A DNA stretch of 64,000 nucleotides from Avoscillospira_A sp052117125 (lineage in GTDB: Bacteria; Bacillota; Clostridia; Oscillospirales; Oscillospiraceae): contig NZ_JBQKJT010000002.1 in NCBI RefSeq assembly GCF_052117125.1, forward strand, positions 186,001-250,000, in the 5' to 3' direction. How positions within the stretch are numbered: the first letter of the stretch is position 1; each line of letters opens with the position of its first letter. A model generated the notes under the pieces. It ran no database searches, had not been told where the DNA came from, and saw only the letters and a list, made by a program, of their open reading frames with translations. Both the position numbers and the translations under genes were made by a program. This document shows positions 60,958 to 64,000 of the stretch, one piece after another.

Positions 60958-60978
60958 TGTATATGTCAAGTATATACA
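60958..60978. promoter_or_regulatory. GntR operator
   Basis: TGTATAT and ATATACA arms with a 7-base spacer directly at the expected transcription start; the operator for autorepression by the adjacent GntR-type protein. Confidence 0.65.
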
Positions 60979-61000
60979 ATATGACATCACGAGGTGCACC

Positions 61001-61375
61001 ATGGATATCATCATCAGCAATTCCGGCGGCGTGCCCATCTATGACCAGATCACCCGGCAGATCAAGGGCCTGATTCTGCGGGGGGAGCTGCGGGAGGGCG
61101 AGGCCCTGCCCTCCATGCGGCTGCTGGCCAAGGAGCTGCGCATTTCCGTCATCACCACCAAGCGGGCCTATGAGGAATTGGAACGGGACGGCTTCATTAC
61201 CACCGTCCCCGGCAAGGGGTGTTTTGTGGCCCCCCGCAACCTGGAACTGGTCCACGAAGAGACGCTGCGGCGGGCCGAGGAACATCTGTCCCAGGCCGTG
61301 GACATTGCCAAAACCGGCGGCGTTTCCCTGGCCGAGCTGACCGAGACCCTCAGCCTTCTGTATGGAGAGGAGTAA
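61001..61375 (+). CDS. GntR family transcriptional regulator (YtrA type)
   Basis: 124 residues. Short GntR form: winged helix at 10-78 (VPIYDQITRQIKGLILRGEL, LPSMRLLAKELRISVITTKRAYEELERDGFI) followed by a brief helical tail, the YtrA subfamily arrangement that lacks a large effector domain. Proteins of this type repress an adjacent ABC transporter operon and are released by wall-active agents in Bacillus. A palindrome at 60958 lies at its promoter. The upstream in-frame extension is promoter sequence; the ATG follows GAGGTG. Confidence 0.92.
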   Translation: MDIIISNSGGVPIYDQITRQIKGLILRGELREGEALPSMRLLAKELRISVITTKRAYEELERDGFITTVPGKGCFVAPRNLELVHEETLRRAEEHLSQAVDIAKTGGVSLAELTETLSLLYGEE

Positions 61376-61381
61376 TTCATT

Positions 61382-62239
61382 GTGAACGCACTGGAGATTT
61401 CCCATCTGACCAAGGATTACGGCACATTCAAACTGGACGATGTTTCCCTGACGGTACCCGGCGGCACCATCATGGGGCTGATCGGAGAAAACGGCGCTGG
61501 AAAATCCACCACCATCAAATGTATTCTCGATTTGGTCCGGCCCGATGCCGGTACCATCCGGGTGTTCGGCCTGGACCACCGTAAAGACGAAACAGCCGTC
61601 AAATCCCAGATTGGCGTGGTGCTGGATGAATCCCTGTTCCACGAGGCGCTGACCCCGGCCCAGGTGGGCAAAAGTCTGCGCCGCATCTATCCCAACTGGG
61701 ACCGGCGGTGTTATGAAATGTATCTGAAAAAATTTGCTCTGCCTGCAACCGCCCCCCTCAAGTCCTTTTCCCGGGGAATGAAGCTAAAAGTGTCTCTGGC
61801 TGCGGCCTTTGCCGTCAGGCCGAACCTGCTGCTGCTGGACGAGGCCACCGCCGGGCTGGACCCGGTGGTGCGGGATGAGATTCTCGACGAATTTCTCGAT
61901 TTTATTCAGGATGAAACCCACGCGGTACTGATCTCCAGTCACATCACCAGCGATTTGGAGAAGGCCGCCGACTATGTGACATACCTTCACCACGGCAAGG
62001 TGGCCCTGACCGGAGCCAAGGATGAACTTTTGGACACCTACGGCAAGCTGATTTGCGGCCGGTCCGATTTGGACCGGGTGGACCGGTCCCTATTGGGTGG
62101 CGTCCGGGTGGGACAATTCGGCTGTGAAGCCCTGGTGCAGGACCGCCACGCCTTTACGCGGCGGTACCCGGAACTGACCGTGGACCCGATCACATTGGAT
62201 GAAATCATGGTGTTAACGGAAAAGGAGACGGTACGATGA
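61382..62239 (+). CDS. ABC transporter ATP-binding protein
   Basis: 285 residues. Walker A GENGAGKSTTIK, signature SFSRGMKLKVSLAAAF, Walker B LLLLDEATAGLDP, switch histidine in ISSHI. The start is GTG with GGAGAGG upstream, 7 bp after gntR. It energises the membrane subunit encoded next, with which it overlaps by ATGA. Exporter-type (ABC-2) family; substrate unknown, perhaps a peptide or drug. Confidence 0.95.
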   Translation: MNALEISHLTKDYGTFKLDDVSLTVPGGTIMGLIGENGAGKSTTIKCILDLVRPDAGTIRVFGLDHRKDETAVKSQIGVVLDESLFHEALTPAQVGKSLRRIYPNWDRRCYEMYLKKFALPATAPLKSFSRGMKLKVSLAAAFAVRPNLLLLDEATAGLDPVVRDEILDEFLDFIQDETHAVLISSHITSDLEKAADYVTYLHHGKVALTGAKDELLDTYGKLICGRSDLDRVDRSLLGGVRVGQFGCEALVQDRHAFTRRYPELTVDPITLDEIMVLTEKETVR

Positions 62240-62880
62240 TCGGTCTGGTTTACAAGGATTGCATGACATTGAAAAAGCAGCTGACCACCCTGCTGATGTT
62301 TCTGGTAGTCTACGGCGCTTTGACAGCGACCGGCGTCTTTGACGTATCCATTCTGGGGGTACTGGTGGCCGTCATGGGCATGACCATTCCCATGTCTTCC
62401 GTGGCTCTGGATGATGCGGCCCGCTGGGACCGCTATGCCGTGGCGACCCCCGCCGGACGCCGGGGCGTGGTGGCCGGGAAGTATGTCTTTACGCTTCTGG
62501 TGATTGTGATCAGTTCCATAATTGCCGTGGTCCTGATGGTGGCGCTGTCCCTGGCGGGTCTGTCGGAGCAAACACTGTCGGAGAATGTTGTGGTTGCCCT
62601 CAGCTGTGCCGCCGTGACGCTGCTGCTCAACGCCGTCATTCTCCCCTTTTTGCTGAAATATGGCGCTGAAAAGGCCCGTGTCATCAGCATGACCGTCTTT
62701 GTGGTGATTTTCGGCGGCGCACTGCTGCTGGAAAACCTCTGGGAGAAAGGCATGGTGCTGCCGGAGCTTCCTGCCGGTCTGGTACAGGCATTGCCGGTAC
62801 TGTTCTGTATTTTGACCGTGGGCGCGTTTGTGGTTTCCTATTTTATTTCGCTGGGGATTTACGACCGGAAGGAATTTTGA
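62236..62880 (+). CDS. ABC-2 type transporter permease
   Basis: 214 residues with six probable membrane segments (LLMFLVVYGALTATGVF, VLVAVMGMTIPMSSVAL, VFTLLVIVISSIIAVVLMVA and others). It matches the ABC2_membrane_5 family that partners GntR-controlled ATPases. Short cytoplasmic loop DDAARWDRYAVATPAGRRGVV is typical. Last gene of the operon; copy 8 of the hairpin repeat follows. Confidence 0.88.
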   Translation: MIGLVYKDCMTLKKQLTTLLMFLVVYGALTATGVFDVSILGVLVAVMGMTIPMSSVALDDAARWDRYAVATPAGRRGVVAGKYVFTLLVIVISSIIAVVLMVALSLAGLSEQTLSENVVVALSCAAVTLLLNAVILPFLLKYGAEKARVISMTVFVVIFGGALLLENLWEKGMVLPELPAGLVQALPVLFCILTVGAFVVSYFISLGIYDRKEF

Positions 62881-62887
62881 GATGGTA

Positions 62888-63094
62888 CGCAGAAAGCCAC
62901 CGTCCACCACCCGCTTTGGGGTGGGACGGTGGCTTTGGCCGTTGGCCGGGGGTTGCGCGCCTTGCGAGGCGCGCTTGGGACGATTGGGGTGTTTCGCCCG
63001 TTGCGACGGGCGGGAGTTTCGCGCCTTGCGAGGCGCGACCAAAGGCTCTGCCTTTGGAAACCGCGATTTTTTGAAAAAAATCGAGTAAAACTTT
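62888..63094 (-). repeat. Modular hairpin repeat, copy 8
   Basis: Minus orientation between two convergent genes. On the plus strand: outer hairpin GCCACCGTCC / GGACGGTGGC, GCGCGCCT-TGCG-AGGCGCGC, CGCCCGT-TGCG-ACGGGCG, CGCGCCT-TGCG-AGGCGCG, CCAAAGGC-TCT-GCCTTTGG and the A/T hairpin. The CCAAAGG / CCTTTGG pair replaces the CCAGGGG / CCCCTGG of other copies with both arms changed. Confidence 0.88.
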
Positions 63095-63108
63095 TTATTT
63101 TTGGTGCG

Positions 63109-63708
63109 TCAGGCCCGGTGGGGCTCCAGCTTTTGAGCCAACCCCGCCCGGCGCAGCGCCGGACGCAGCGCCGCGTAAATGGCTACAGCGGCAACAGCGG
63201 AGATCACAGCATTAATGGAAGTGGACGCCACATTCCAGGCCAGTGTCACCTCTGCGGCAGGCTTGCCCAGAATCACCAGCTTATAAAAGTAACCCACCAG
63301 AGGATCGAAAATCACATTGAACAGCAGGCCCGCCACCGCTGCCAGCGCCGACCAGCGGAGGATATGGCGGGGATCGTTGCTTTCGCTGATACGGCCCAGT
63401 TTATGGGCCACAAAACCGGTAATCAGGCCGATACACAGCTTCAAAAGAAACGTCTTGGGGGCGTAGATCACATAGACCGGGTCGAACAGGTCTCCGATGG
63501 TCATACCGATGGCGCCGCCGAGACCACCGGCCAAACCGCCCATAAGCAGCGCGCCCAGGACACAGACGGCGTTGCCCAGGTGGATGGAGGTGGCGTCGCC
63601 GCCGGGCAGACTGATTTTGATTTGCAGAAAGGTGAACACCACATAGGACATGGCCGCCAGCATGGCAATGGCTGTGACCCGCTGCAAGTTCAGATAGGGC
63701 TGTTTCAT
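63109..63708 (-). CDS. ECF transporter S component
   Basis: 199 residues with six membrane segments and the S-component pattern (LQRVTAIAMLAAMSYVVFTFLQI; GNAVCVLGALLMGGLAGGLGGAIGMTIGDLF; WSALAAVAGLLFNVIFDPLVGYF). Such subunits bind vitamins or related small molecules and share an EcfAAT energising module encoded elsewhere; no riboswitch was recognised in front, so the substrate is unknown. AAGGAGTC precedes the ATG. Confidence 0.9.
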   Translation of the reverse strand: MKQPYLNLQRVTAIAMLAAMSYVVFTFLQIKISLPGGDATSIHLGNAVCVLGALLMGGLAGGLGGAIGMTIGDLFDPVYVIYAPKTFLLKLCIGLITGFVAHKLGRISESNDPRHILRWSALAAVAGLLFNVIFDPLVGYFYKLVILGKPAAEVTLAWNVASTSINAVISAVAAVAIYAALRPALRRAGLAQKLEPHRA

Positions 63709-63752
63709 GGGGAAGACTCCTTCATTTCTCTAAAGTGCCACCATCATAGCAA

Positions 63753-63782
63753 AGAACTGACCGCTTTTAAACGGTCAGTTCT
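63753..63782. terminator. Hairpin between tex and the ECF gene
   Basis: AGAACTGACCG / CGGTCAGTTCT stem. The plus strand has TTATTTTTT nearby; the minus strand, the one that matters for tex, has only TTT. A TATGAT that could be the ECF gene -10 lies just after it. Confidence 0.5.
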
Positions 63783-63798
63783 GTTATTTTTTATGGTG

Positions 63799-64000
63799 TC
63801 AGTTTTCGACGCCCTTCATGGTCAGGCTGATGCGTTTCCGCTTTTCGTCCACCTCCAGGACCGCCACCTTTACCACATCGCCCACGGCTACCACCTCCGA
63901 CGGGTGCTTGATGAACTTGTTGCAGACCTGGGAGATATGGACCAAGCCGTCCTGGTGCACGCCGATATCCACAAACACACCGAAGTCGATGACGTTGCGG
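63799..64000 (-). CDS. tex: Tex family transcription accessory protein, C-terminal S1 domain (partial)
   Basis: The last 66 residues of a gene that begins beyond the window. NVIDFGVFVDIGVHQDGLVH, ISQVCNKFIKHPSEVVAVGD and KVAVLEVDEKRKRISLTMKG form an S1 RNA-binding domain whose VHQDGLVHIS wording is characteristic of the end of Tex. Tex is a conserved cytoplasmic nucleic-acid-binding protein. Only this domain can be seen, so another S1 protein is possible. Confidence 0.75.
   Translation of the reverse strand, partial: RNVIDFGVFVDIGVHQDGLVHISQVCNKFIKHPSEVVAVGDVVKVAVLEVDEKRKRISLTMKGVEN

Overview
The window is about 64 kb of GC-rich (roughly 60% by eye) chromosome from a low-redundancy, gene-dense bacterium. 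The gene content points to a spore-forming Clostridia lineage, most likely Oscillospiraceae/Oscillospirales: an IspH-ribosomal protein S1 fusion, the Prp protease with a pre-L27 cleavage motif, T-box control of thrS, ScpAB next to a GerW-type sporulation protein, DUF4364, SLH and 3D-domain wall proteins, and NfnAB. The assignment is by recognition of families only; no database search was possible. I see no rRNA, tRNA, CRISPR array, prophage or transposase gene.

Layout. 1-2655: divergent DUF4364 gene (cut by the edge) and two secreted wall-associated proteins (CAP and cadherin-like/SLH). 3051-9216: coiled-coil protein, lgt, the YfmF/YfmH peptidase pair, then prmA and a membrane-anchored DUF4015 protein. 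9454-11902: htpG with a CIRCE operator, and ridA. 12232-22625: two long minus-strand operons, site-2 protease-scpA-scpB-DUF2953-gerW-dacF-rluB and rpiR-oxidoreductase-cmk-plsC-ispH/rpsA. 23059-29663: the protein quality-control cluster tig-clpP-clpX-lon-engB. 29816-37270: thrC, yraN/rnhB/rbgA/lepB, rplS, thrS. 37884-43642: 3D-domain protein, rsmA, sfsA, obgE, rpmA-prp-rplU, CBS protein. 43706-54470: aminopeptidase, nfnAB, gluQ, ABC-F, a YitT-like membrane protein, a dehydrogenase, a tRNA-deacylase-like protein and an LCP wall enzyme. 54693-64000: DUF362 ferredoxin protein, yfcE, DUF1461, an orphan winged-helix regulator, mgtA, a GntR-ABC transporter operon, an ECF S component and the end of tex.

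Most genes are core housekeeping functions in translation and ribosome assembly (prmA, rsmA, rbgA, obgE, engB, rplS, rplU, rpmA, prp, thrS, gluQ), proteostasis, envelope biogenesis and chromosome segregation. Regulation is visible in the sequence: sigma-A-type promoters, a T-box, ribosomal-protein leaders, CIRCE, a GntR operator, and a perfect palindrome in front of thrC.

The least ordinary element is a family of nine intergenic repeats (2682, 9229, 9369, 11978, 40589, 51012, 51262, 60682, 62888). Each is an ordered string of short hairpins whose stems vary with compensatory changes while the loops, read on one strand, stay TGCG or TACG (UNCG tetraloops in RNA). They sit at the 3' ends of unrelated genes. 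Other points for a second look are a strong internal ribosome-binding site that would release a stand-alone S1 protein from the ispH-rpsA fusion, an upstream overlapping ORF on mgtA, and the rsmA promoter lying inside a 15-bp inverted repeat.
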